Below are positions 47,252 through 57,179 of a DNA stretch of 64,000 nucleotides, in pieces. The notes under the pieces are model-generated. The model was given only the letters and a program-made list of their open reading frames with translations, was not told the DNA's origin and did no database searches. Position numbers and translations under genes: made by a program. Source of the stretch: Stenopsyche tienmushanensis (lineage: Eukaryota; Arthropoda; Insecta; Trichoptera; Stenopsychidae); the NCBI GenBank assembly GCA_008973525.1, contig WACJ01000515.1, forward strand, positions 2,480,001 to 2,544,000. Reading direction: 5' to 3'. The first letter of the stretch is position 1; the number at the start of each line of letters is the position of its first letter.

Positions 47252-47544
47252 TTAGCCGAAGAGTAATTTCCAGAGGATCAAAAAGTTTTTCTTGTCATCA
47301 ATCTTTGGGTTGTAGTTTTGGTGGACTTCTGGATTTGACACCTCATTATCACCTTTCGGAAAACAGCAAACCACTACGATGAAATACAGGAAGAAGAATG
47401 AAAGCTGAAAAATAAAAATAATATAAATTTTTATATGATTTGAATGAATATAAATAAGATGATTTCATTCTAAATTATTTAAATAGTTCAATATTAATGA
47501 GGTTAATACAATTATGATACATCACTTACAATTTTGAAGTTCAT
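47252..47544 (-). CDS. Secreted amidated-peptide precursor B (tail NFLILWKLLFG), array unit 5
   Basis: Exon 1 47530-47544 (MNFKI), intron 125 bp, exon 2 47252-47404, 55 residues. It differs from unit 1 by Phe for Leu at two leader positions and Ile for Leu in the PKIDDKK stretch; the tail is unchanged. TATATAAG is at 47616-47623, with plus-strand GAGTGGGAGAG at 47645. It is the last unit of the near-identical series. Confidence 0.92.
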
Positions 47545-47699
47545 GTTGATTGAATAGAAGTGTTTCCTTTCCTCCTAGCTTGGATTAGTGGATACTTTAT
47601 AAAATCAAGCTTCATCTTATATACTGAAACATTTTGATTGGTAAGAGTGGGAGAGTAATATTAATAAAGAATAGTCGAATTATAAACGCATTTAGAAGT

Positions 47700-49540
47700 A
47701 TTATAATTCAAGGATATGCTATAATTATTTCAATTTTATCTGTATTTAATATCAGCAAATTATACTACTAAACTGCATTACATTAGCATTAGTATTAAAA
47801 ATTAAGAATATGACATGGTATTTTAAATCAGTTGATTCATTTCATTCTCAATTAACCTATTCGGGAGAAAAATCTGCAGAATCAAAATGATTTTCATTAC
47901 ATGTTTGATTTAAATATTGCTTCAGTTGATTTTATTAATAAATAGCTTATTAGATTCGAAATATTTTGAGTTTCTGGAATGACCGGAGGTTCTGGTTTTT
48001 AACTAATTCCTATTGGCTTTTATTAAATGATTGACAAAGTGAGGGTGTTTCTTATTATACATTGAAATGTTTAAACTATATCAATACCAACTTGAATGGG
48101 CTTGAATAGGCGCTCTTCACCTTTTTCGGCCATGATCGAAAGCTACTATAATATGGCTTGTGCAATCATATCAATTTCATTTTAAATAAAAAATTGCTGA
48201 AATATAGTAATAGTATTGGAAATAAACACACAAAATACATAGTACTATTGTTATTAATATTATAACTACACCAAGTTGTAATAATGTACTTCTAAATGGG
48301 GAAAAACATGAATCTCAATTATTATCATTAGTTCAGTGTGATGCTTGGTTTTGCTGAAAATCAAGTCAAGTCTCCTAATCTTAGTTTTCATATCAGACAT
48401 ATATTATATATATATGTATAGTTATTTTTTTTGGAAAACTATGGTAACCTGTTCTAGAAACTCCCGCGACCCAAATTTGGAGACCAAAAAATCCGACTCA
48501 AGAAGATGCATCAGGTCAATGTCAATTATTTAAAACGTTTTAGAGGTTGAATTTTTAATACCCCATATTTGATAATAAATGAGACATGTTGCATAATTTT
48601 GCATAAACAGAGATATAAAATACAGAATATACCTTACTATTATGTATTCTCATATGATTTGCATTACTAATTAAAAAGAAAAAAATAATAAAATCAAGTA
48701 TTTTGACCAAAAATCCGTTTAATATCAAACGATTAGATGCATTTCTTAATTATATGTTAAACAATTTGTTCATCGTTAGTACTGAATTAATCTGTTGCAA
48801 TCTCAATATAGTTTCAAAATACTAGAAATAAGAGGATCAAAAATATAATCAGTTAGCATTGGACCATTTTCGGTAATTATTATTTTCGGTTACATTCACG
48901 ACTGTCTCAAATGCATTCTCAATTTTTTCCAATATTAGTCCTTGCAAGTCATATATTACCACAAAATTTAGTTTTGATGAATTAATGAACGTTGTTTGAA
49001 TATTGGACCGATTTGTGGCATTCATTAAGATAGGACATGGTTGTTTGAATATGAATTTGAAAATTGATGAGAATTTATAAGTAGAAAAATATAATTATTT
49101 ATAAATTATATCATATATATTACTGCAAATCCGTCATAGACTCTGCCTTGTTTATTAAATGTCTCAGATTTATTATTTCAGAATCAGAAAAATTAGACAA
49201 AATCTGAATCGAGACAATAAATTGGCAATACTAATGCTTCCAATTTCCTACATGTGTTGGTAAAATATTGTTTCCATGATCTGGATTTTAAGAAGAGAAT
49301 TTATAATATGACCAGGAATAACTAAGGACTAACGAACCCACAGCATAAACATGTATTTAGTAACTTCGTTAGTAAGTCAGTTGGTTTGCAACATTGCAAT
49401 AACAAAAGTGTTTTATAGCATTTAACTGTTACAAAAAGTTTTAGAGAGCACAAAAAAAAAGAAATATCAGGTTGATTTTAAGATATTTTATTCATAGTTT
49501 AAAGGAATTTAAATTTATAAGAACATTTTCGTTTTGGTTA
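47700..49540. other. Gene-free stretch
   Basis: No gene. An inverted copy of the array-boundary segment (GATGCATCAGGTCAATGTC) lies at about 48505-48525, so DNA here was once part of an oppositely oriented unit. Confidence 0.45.
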
Positions 49541-49545
49541 GACAT

Positions 49546-49788
49546 TTATCCGAGGAATATTTTCCAGAAAAATATATTTCTATCGTCTTGAGGTTTTGTG
49601 TGATAATTTTGTTGGTGGAGTTCCGAATTCGATACTACGTTGTCACCTTCTGGTAGGCAGTAAATTGTAACAATGAGGCAGAGGAAGAAAAACGCAAGCT
49701 GAAAGACAAATACATTAACAATTTCATATACATTTTATTAAACATAAGCATACAAAATATTGCAATTGCTCACAAATTTGAAGTTCAT
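49546..49788 (-). CDS. Secreted amidated-peptide precursor B (tail NIFFWKIFLG)
   Basis: Exon 1 49774-49788 (MNFKF), intron 75 bp, exon 2 49546-49698, 55 residues. Leader LAFFFLCLIVTIYC, pro-region LPEGDNVVSNSELHQQ (Ser replaces the usual Pro of the NP motif), NYHTKPQDDR, tail NIFFWKIFLG. TATATAAG is at 49858-49865, with plus-strand AGAGTGGGAG at 49881. It is head to head with the 50540 gene, about 750 bases between start codons. Confidence 0.9.
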
Positions 49789-50430
49789 ATTGAATGAAAG
49801 AACTGTTCAGTTTTCTTTTTGTTTGGATCTGTGAATACTTAATATAAGCAGCCCCAACTTATATACCTAAACGGATTTAAAGAGTGGGAGATCGATGATA
49901 GAATAATGAGTAAAAAATAAATTTAATCACAATAATATGATGCAAGTCACTATTAACATTCAATGATGGCCCAATCAAAAATATAATAATTCATGAAAAA
50001 CATATTAATTTTTTTCTAATTCAGTTTTTTCGGGTTTCTATGTACGAACCCATGAGAAAAAATGTTTTTTTTTTAAATATTCAACGGGTTTGATTAAAAA
50101 GATCATTATTCCCAATCGATCGTCTTGATCCAGGTGTAGCATGCCGAAAAGTCAATACTAAGGACGATTAATATAGTAGGATAAATGAGGGACTCATTTG
50201 CAAAAATAACTTCAGTAAAGGTGTTAGCATTGTGAGATAATTCCTGGACACTTATTATAAAGGATCGTGTTCAGATCCAAATTGGCGGACAAAATCGCAA
50301 AAAGAATTCATTTGAATGTTTCAAAATAATCATTATTGAAATTGGCTCTCCACTGAATATCAATTAATAAATTTCATAATACTTAATGAATTATATCCAT
50401 TTTATAAATTAATTATCACATATTGACATA

Positions 50431-50470
50431 ATCTCCCACTATTGAGTATATAAATTCTTTACTATATAAG
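50431..50470 (+). promoter_or_regulatory. CTCCCAC element plus TATATAAG box
   Basis: ATCTCCCACTATTG (50431) is followed by TATATAAG (50463-50470), 70 bases upstream of the ATG. It mirrors the element pair of the divergent neighbour at 49858-49890. Confidence 0.75.
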
Positions 50471-50539
50471 TTGAGGCTGCTTTTATTGAATATGCACTAA
50501 TCGCCGTGAAAGGAAATCGAAACGAATCTTTTATTCAAC

Positions 50540-50784
50540 ATGAATTTCAAAATTGTAAGTAATTTTTATGGAGTTTTATCGAATAATTCTTAATTAACTG
50601 TATGTAATATTATTTATATATTTCAATATTTTAGCTTTCATTGTTCTTCCTCTACCTCATCGTGGTGATTTATTGCTTGCCAATTCCTAACAATGAAGTA
50701 TCAAATCCAGAAGCCCAACAAAACTACAACTCTAAACCTCAAGATGAGAGAAATATATTTTTCTGGAAAATATTCTTGGGATAA
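50540..50784 (+). CDS. Secreted amidated-peptide precursor B (tail NIFFWKIFLG)
   Basis: Exon 1 50540-50554 (MNFKI), intron 80 bp, exon 2 50635-50784, 54 residues. Leader LSLFFLYLIVVIYC, pro-region LPIPNNEVSNP then NYNSKPQDER, tail NIFFWKIFLG, the same as its divergent neighbour despite different pro-regions. Cleavage after Arg would give a nine-residue amidated peptide with one Lys. Confidence 0.92.
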
Positions 50785-50879
50785 ATGATTCATCTTAATC
50801 AGAATTAATTTAAATATGTACATAAAATATAATATTTATTGAAGAATAAAGATCTTTAAAATATTTAGACACTATATTT

Positions 50880-51430
50880 TATAATAGAAAATTCATAATT
50901 GCATATATTTTGCACATCCTCAATTAAAATATCGCAATCAAATATTCAAAAAATGTAAGATATAGTTTATATTTATTTATGTAATTTAATTTTTTGACAA
51001 AATTAATAAAAATATTATTGTTACATTCAATATGTTAAAGGATGAGTGCCAATTTAGGATCTTTGATAAGGCTCCGAGAGTCTGTATATAGTATGTCCGA
51101 ATTGAGATTTTTTGAAGGCTTTAAGGTTTCGTTTTTGGTCTAGCACATTTTAGACTATTTTATTTCATTTTCAATAATCTTAACCATTTTTCTTCTTAAT
51201 GTGCTATATCCATTAGAGGAAGTTGGAAATCTTCAAATGAGATCTTTTTTTAAATGGAGATTTTATATTTCTTTCCAAAAATGGTTATTTTAGGATATGA
51301 TTATCTGAATGAAGGGCAAAATTATGATTATTTTTTAAATCATAATTATTATAAATATTATTGACTTAGATTTATTCAGAAACAAGAAAACAGTGAAAGC
51401 CTGGATTGAGGCAATCGATCAAAAATATGT
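50880..51430. other. Gene-free stretch
   Basis: AT-rich DNA, nothing supportable. Confidence 0.45.
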
Positions 51431-51442
51431 ACAGTGAAACTT

Positions 51443-51565
51443 TTATATAAAGAATAATTTTCAGAGGAACAATATATTGCTCGTCTTCATGTCTTGGGTT
51501 ATAGTTTTGATGAATTTCTGGATTTATCACAACATTGTCACATTTTGGCAAGCAGCAGATGCTTA
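51443..51565 (-). pseudogene. Decayed exon 2 of a subfamily B gene
   Basis: The minus strand keeps an LPKCDNVVINPEIHQNYNP-like pro-region, but a lost base shifts the frame in the tail, the Trp-Lys core is gone and no stop follows the expected Gly. No exon 1 was found upstream. It lies directly downstream of the 51680 gene. Confidence 0.7.
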
Positions 51566-51679
51566 TGATAAGCTAGATGAATCTTCCAATAAAACAACGT
51601 TATTTTTATTCAAACGAGTTTATATTTTCAAAACTGCACACGCTTCGTTTCAATCGAATACATTCGATTCAATTCAAAT

Positions 51680-51932
51680 TTAACCCCAAAACAATATTTT
51701 TTTCAGTCTATATATAATGAAATTTTGTTCATCCTGTGGCTTGATATTGTATTCCTGGACTCCTAACGGATTAGATATAACAGAATCATCTGCAGCACTA
51801 CACATCATTACTGCTACATACAATACAAGGACAAAGATCTGCAAAAGATTAAAAATATATTTATACAGAAGCATATTGAATAAAATAAATTCTAAATACC
51901 AATCTTTGCTAATTTACCATTTGAGCCCTCAT
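51680..51932 (-). CDS. Secreted amidated-peptide precursor, A-like (tail IIYRLKKILFWG)
   Basis: Exon 1 51918-51932 (MRAQM), intron 79 bp, exon 2 51680-51838, 57 residues. The leader IFVLVLYVAVMMCSA and the AADDSVISNP start are of subfamily A type though the gene sits among B genes. The pro-region goes on EYNIKPQDEQ and the tail NFIIYRLKKILFWG has one Arg and two Lys and ends in Trp-Gly. There is no basic site before the tail. TATAAAAC is at 52012-52019 (minus), with plus-strand GGAGGGAGTC at 52036, as at the 59550 gene. Confidence 0.88.
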
Positions 51933-52039
51933 TTTGTATCGAAAGACTCAACCTCCAGAATAACTATCGATGAAATTAATGATATGTTTACGACAACGAG
52001 AGTTTTATACTTGTTGAAGTAATACGATGCACTATGGAG

Positions 52040-53300
52040 GGAGTCTAAGTATTTTTTAAATATTGTACGTCATCAATATTTATTTTGCTTTAATATCATA
52101 GTTTAGGTGTTGATAATAATCTCACGTACTCCAAATTAAAACCATATTAATCAAAACGCATTTACTAACATCTTGTTTGTGACATGAGCAATAAATGTGA
52201 TATTAAATGATGCAATGATGACGCAAAGTATCCGAAAATGTCGTATTTTATTTATTTGTTATAAGAACAACATATAAAAATAATAAATAAATATGTGTGA
52301 CATTCATATTCCGGATCTACCAGATCAAGTATTAACAGATTTATTCAACTATGTTATCTTCTGTTAATTTTGATTCAAATATTCGCAATGAAATTCAACA
52401 CAATAGACCCCTAGAAGATTATTAATTATCTTTATAAATCGGTCAACTATAGGTAGCCCTGCCTTACTTTATTAAATGTGTTATTATTTACATTTTTGGA
52501 TTCATAAAATAAAGATAAATCTGCATCGAGATGATCTATTAGAATCTCTTATTATCATGAAGGCATGATGATATTTTACTTTATAATCTGCATTTGAACT
52601 TGAATCTTTACAATAAAAGCTCAGAAACGAAACAATTATATCATGTTTCATTAATAATTTAAACGATATTGGCAGAATCAATATTTTTGATTATGTGAAC
52701 TTGAACTAATTAGTTCAGTAACTCTCGAATAATCGCAAAAAAATACGATTTGAATGAGCAACAACATTGAGACACCTCAATTCAAATGATACAATTGTGC
52801 TTGTTTGAAAGGGGAATTCATTAATAATTTGGATCAGTGAGTGGTTTTGAAAAATGTAGGATTAATTCTGATCATAATTTAATTACCGTACTAATAATAT
52901 TTGATGAATGAAAAATAGTTATTCTTATTAAGGAGGATTGGGTTCTAATTCAAACTTAGCAGACAAACTTCAAGAAGAATAGAAGTATTGATATTTCCAG
53001 TTGATCGTCTCAATCCATGATTGGTTTGTTTTCTTGAATATGAAAAACTAAATACACCAATACCTCGCAGTATGGCAGCTCTTTATACGGCATTTTGCTA
53101 TAACGATTTTATTTAAATTTGCCACATACGGCCCACAATACGACCAAAAAATACTGTACTTTTAGCGACATTCTGTTAAGTTGAAAAAGTGAGATTTGGG
53201 TGTATTTGTAATAAAAATATAGCTTTACAAAAACTGCTTAAAAAGTTAGTTTCAAATCATGACAAATTGCACTTTTCACTGCTAATTTTATTATGAGACA
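52040..53300. other. Gene-free stretch
   Basis: No gene. A CAGTATGGCAGC...CTATAACGA-like patch at 53070-53110 hints at a pogo-type element end but cannot be confirmed. Confidence 0.35.
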
Positions 53301-53319
53301 ATTCACACAAAAACGTTTA

Positions 53320-53510
53320 GGATACCATTAATGAATCATTGATTAATGTATCCTTTAAATATTACTTGTAAGAGGGTTTATAAGATTATAAATAAAATTT
53401 GGACGAACATATTTTTAACTGTCTTTATTAACGAATAAATATTTTTTTGTAAGAGTTTTCCAAAATTTTAATTTTTAAGCCAATTTTAGATGAGATGAAT
53501 CATTTAACCC
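53320..53510 (-). repeat. Inverted copy of 33890-34075 (3' flank of a B gene)
   Basis: The reverse complement matches the 3' flank of the 33357 gene, including the run to AATCAATGATTCATTAATGG. Together with the near-identical coding parts this shows that the 53504 and 33357 genes are inverted duplicates about 20 kb apart. Confidence 0.8.
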
Positions 53511-53862
53511 AAGAGTAATTTCCAGAGGAAGAAAATATTTCTTTCGTCTTCAGGTTTTGGGTTGTAGTTTTCTTGAACTTCTGGATTTGTCACAACATTG
53601 TCACCTTCTGGTAAGCAGTAGATGACTACGATGAAGTAGAGGAAGAAGAATGAAAGCTGAAATATTCAATAATATATTCAATATTAGATGATAAATGGTT
53701 TTTTTTAGATAATTCATAAACAATTAGTTCACAATTAAGTATTGTAGATTTTTAGTTATAATCTATTCAAAATAAGAGCCCAATAACTTAAGAAGAATGT
53801 GCCATTGCTAAATCAAATGCATTTCAAATATGATAGGAAATACTCACAATTTTGAAATTCAT
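53504..53862 (-). CDS. Secreted amidated-peptide precursor B (tail NIFFLWKLLLG)
   Basis: Exon 1 53848-53862 (MNFKI), intron 191 bp, exon 2 53504-53656, 55 residues. Leader LSFFFLYFIVVIYC, pro-region LPEGDNVVTNP then NYNPKPEDER, tail NIFFLWKLLLG. It is closest to the 33357 gene; Leu replaces Phe before the final Gly. TATATAAG is at 53934-53941, with plus-strand AAGAGTGGGAGA at 53961. Confidence 0.92.
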
Positions 53863-53999
53863 GTTGATAGAAAGAAGCTCCTAGTGTTTCTTTGGACTTG
53901 AATTTGTGGATAGGAATTATGAATCAGCCCCAACTTATATACAAAAGCATTTAGGTGTTTAAGAGTGGGAGATTAACTTCAGCAGAAAAAAATCTAAAT

Positions 54000-54590
54000 A
54001 TCACAATTCAAGGATTCAATGATCTAAATTTATCTGATATGATGAAATTTAATAATCAACACAACATATTAATTTATTCAAATTAATACCGACTCAAAAA
54101 GACAATAAAACATCTTTTTTGCACATTGATTATAGTTTGCAATAATTCAAACAAACATAATGATGCATATTTAATAGCATAAATATTAGTCACTAATTTG
54201 GAATTTGGAATTCGCCACACATTTTGATGATGCTTGTCTCCCGATGTACATGGATATGATTGTCCTTGTGATTCCGAAGTGCCCTGTAAATAAACAGGAC
54301 ACCGTTTCAATCAAAAACAGTTCGAATGTTCAAGATTTGTATAATTACTGCTTTTAAATCTTTTGATTGTATATTTGTGTAATTTTTTGTAAGAAGCTTG
54401 CTTCAAAACTCGACTATCTCAATGCATTGACCAGAATTATGGAACTTGCATAGTATTATGGAAAAAATAATTTAACTAATATCTCATATACTGTTTATAT
54501 TATTCACGTTTGAAATAAGGTAGTTTCTCTGCCGCACCTTGTATTTCATTTTGTATGCACGTTGAGCTTGGGGTTGGTCAATGGGACGTG
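54000..54590. other. Gene-free stretch
   Basis: No gene. The right part may already be decayed mariner sequence. Confidence 0.35.
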
Positions 54591-54599
54591 TTCAGGATT

Positions 54600-54860
54600 G
54601 GTCTAATGTTTCTTCAGTACAACATTATTGTAATACCTATTTTTCATCACCTGTCACTAATCTATGCAAACAAAGTTCTTGTTTTTGTCTTATATATTGA
54701 AATTCGATCCATTAAGTTTACTGGCGACTGTTAATAATGAACCCAAACGTCGTACTTGGAAAGCATGATTGATTTCCATTTATAAAGCAATCTCTCTAGT
54801 GTTTTGACGTGGATCATCATCAATTATGGCCTTTGATTTACATAAAAGGGTAATTGGGGA
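54600..54860 (-). pseudogene. Mariner transposase remnant
   Basis: In minus-strand order: AIIDDDPRQNTREIA (helix-turn-helix region), then HAFQVRRLGS, then LHRLVTGDEK followed by a stop where Trp is expected. RLVTGDEK is the first-Asp motif of mariner transposases. Several stops and shifts are present. It is a different, older copy from the 20.8-kb element. Confidence 0.65.
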
Positions 54861-55206
54861 ACAGATGCCATTCATAGATTCAGATATATTTTCCCCATCT
54901 TTTAAATAAAAATACGTAAGAACTTTAGCATCTATTCAATATTCACTGACGAAGAATAAAATCTTTGAAGGCTGTATTGATTCTAAAACATTTGGATGCT
55001 CCTTCATCAGATTTAAATACAAAATACATTAAAGTGTGCCAGTCATCATTTTGCCATTAATTATGAACAATATTCACATCTTAAAATTATATGTTAATAT
55101 TAGTTGTGTCATTTGGATTTGTTCGTTAGTTGCTAATAAGGATGTATTTTTAAAGAAAGCATTGTCATCTTTAACCCTCAACAACAGCATAATTTAAAAA
55201 AGATTA

Positions 55207-55671
55207 TTAAATTGTGCATCTGCTAGCTATGAATTTCTGAATAATTGAACTTGATGCTTTTTTATTAGGTCTTTGGCCATAGAATCTGAATATTTTTTCC
55301 ATTTTTTTGCAAAGGTCAAAAATATCAATAAATATGGCTGCACGTTTAAATTTGAAAAAATCGAAACTAATGTGTCGAATTTCACCTTCGTTATAGATTT
55401 GTCTCCGATAAATTTCCTTGAAATTATTTAAATGCAAATTGACCGAGTATTGTAAAAATATAAGCGATTGTAAAAGATGTCCAATTTTATCACCAATATG
55501 AACCAGCGTCATTAAAATAATTTTAACACACATGAATAGAGAATACTGCGTGCTATCTTGACCGTCTAACAAAGATGGAGCATTAACGATCGAGAAAAAC
55601 CTGATTTTGTGAAAACACGCTATGAAACAAATTGTTTTTAGAGGCATTCCAAGAACTTTTTCTTTTGTCAA
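55207..55671 (-). other. 154-codon open frame, unknown
   Basis: This is one of the longest uninterrupted frames in the window, unusual for such AT-rich DNA. It shows hydrophobic segments (for example LFMCVKIILMTLV and LLQSLIFLQYSVNL) alternating with charged ones, and an NHL/NNFKEIYRRQI stretch. A fragment of a multi-membrane-span chemoreceptor is conceivable but not supported by a clear motif. No splice partners were found. It could be an exon, a decayed gene or chance. Confidence 0.35.
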
Positions 55672-55739
55672 ATAAGGAAAAATATTTTTAACTAATGATT
55701 TATCATATTTAGCAATCGATATTGTAGAAACCTGCCTAA

Positions 55740-56170
55740 GAATTATGTTTTTACTATATTAATAATGAACAAATTATATCTGTTTAAAAAACTTCTTTGA
55801 ACGCTGATCTAACAACGATTTATGGAGATAAGAAGTATTAATATTTCCGATCGATAGTCTCTATCCAGGTTTACCCTAGTTTCTTGTATCTAAAGAGCAA
55901 ATGCCGGAGGCGATTAATAAAATAATTAATTTGAAAAATTGTTAAGCAATATTGCTGATTGATTGATGATATTGAAATAAGATGAACCTAAAACTTTTGG
56001 TGTTGAAAATACAATTGATATCATTTAAACCTTATATCCTCAAGCTTTGAAGAATTTTGAAAATATTATATTTTCATTTCTGAAGTAATAATTTGTGAAG
56101 TAATAAACAATTTTTAGCAGCTGCCTTTCATTATATTGCTTAAAATATTATTTTAACACTGTTGATTGAA
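55740..56170. other. Gene-free stretch
   Basis: AT-rich, nothing supportable. Confidence 0.4.
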
Positions 56171-56176
56171 TGATAT

Positions 56177-56258
56177 ACAGTACACTCTCGATTATCCGGG
56201 CTAATGCTGAGGAGGAAGAGCAGGGATAATTGAAAAATAAGGATAATCCGAATCATCA
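56177..56258. repeat. Pogo/Tigger-like element end
   Basis: ACAGTACACTCTCGATTATC followed by CGGG and, 40 bases on, GGATAATTGAAAAATAAGGATAATCCGA. A CAGT...CTCTCGATTATCCG start flanked by TA is the typical terminus of pogo/Tigger-type elements. Only one end was found. Confidence 0.55.
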
Positions 56259-56589
56259 AATTTCTACTCAGTTTTGAATATAATACAATATTTACATTAG
56301 AAATTTTGCTTTATAATTTTAATTACTTGTTAAGAAAAACGCTCATATGAGAGTGATTCAAATATAATCCGGAGAAGAAAAAGAAGGCGGCTGTTCCGAA
56401 AAGCAGTTGCGCACGTATTGTTCGACCGCAGCGTTGTCTTGAAATCGTTGCCCTCTTTAGCTCTCTTTCAATGAACCAAACATTTGGTAGTCACATTAAG
56501 CCTAGTCTAAACTGTAAGGTGTCAACCATTCAGACGAAGCATTAAAGTTGTCTTCTATTTATAATTTCTTACGGAAAAACTTAGCTGTT

Positions 56590-57118
56590 TTATAACACAT
56601 TTCGCTTTCTACGCTCGGTATCATCTGCGTAGAGAGTGATCGAGTCAAGAGGGTGAATTGATTTAAGGATATCACTAGTGTATAGTGAAAATAGAAGGGG
56701 AGCAAGAATGGAGCTTTGGGGGACACCAGCAGATATGGGTCGAGGATCGGAAACGATATTGGAGACTTTGGCTCGGAAGGAACGATCAGAAAGGTTGGCG
56801 ACGTCGAGGAAAACGATATCCGTACAGCTCTTCATCTCAAAGCCCCCGTGAATAATCTCCGTTACACGAAGGAGTTGATGGACTGAGAAGTGAGCTCTTC
56901 GAAATCCGAATTGCTCCGGAGGAAGGACGTTGAGAAAATTGTTATCCACCTCAAGTCGAGAAAGAATTATGGCTTCGAGAAGTGTGCCTAAAATGGGGAT
57001 AAGGCTAATTGGACGATAGGATGTGGGATCGGAGCCGCTAGTATGAGGTTTACGAATAAAAATTGAATTAGCGGTCTTCCATTTTAAAGGGGATTGAGCA
57101 AAATTCAAAACTGCGCAC
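56590..57118 (-). pseudogene. LINE reverse transcriptase fragment (Jockey-like), internal deletion
   Basis: The minus strand encodes the N-terminal half of a non-LTR reverse transcriptase: IFIRKP, PTSYRPISLIPILGTLLEAI, PPEQFGFRRAHFSVHQLLR, IVFLDVA, then SAGVPQSSILAPLLFSLYTS and a YADD catalytic box. The FLDVA block is joined to a downstream segment with the intervening palm region missing, which shows an internal deletion. GC content is higher than in the flanks. Confidence 0.85.
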
Positions 57119-57160
57119 AGCCATGAGAAAGCAAGGATCTACTCAGGTCATGATTTGGGT
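57119..57160. repeat. Dispersed repeat with TCAGGTCATGATTT core, copy 2
   Basis: CATGAGAAAGCAAGGATCTA followed by CTCAGGTCATGATTTGG adjoins the 5' side of the LINE fragment. Related to 30811-30870 and 63500-63560. Confidence 0.5.
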
Positions 57161-57179
57161 TTGGGTTCAGTCACGTCAT

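Noticed and set aside
35690..47544. CRISPR-like array from regularly spaced repeats
   Set aside because: The repeats are whole genes of about 300-400 bp with introns, spaced 1.8-4 kb, not short direct repeats with spacers.
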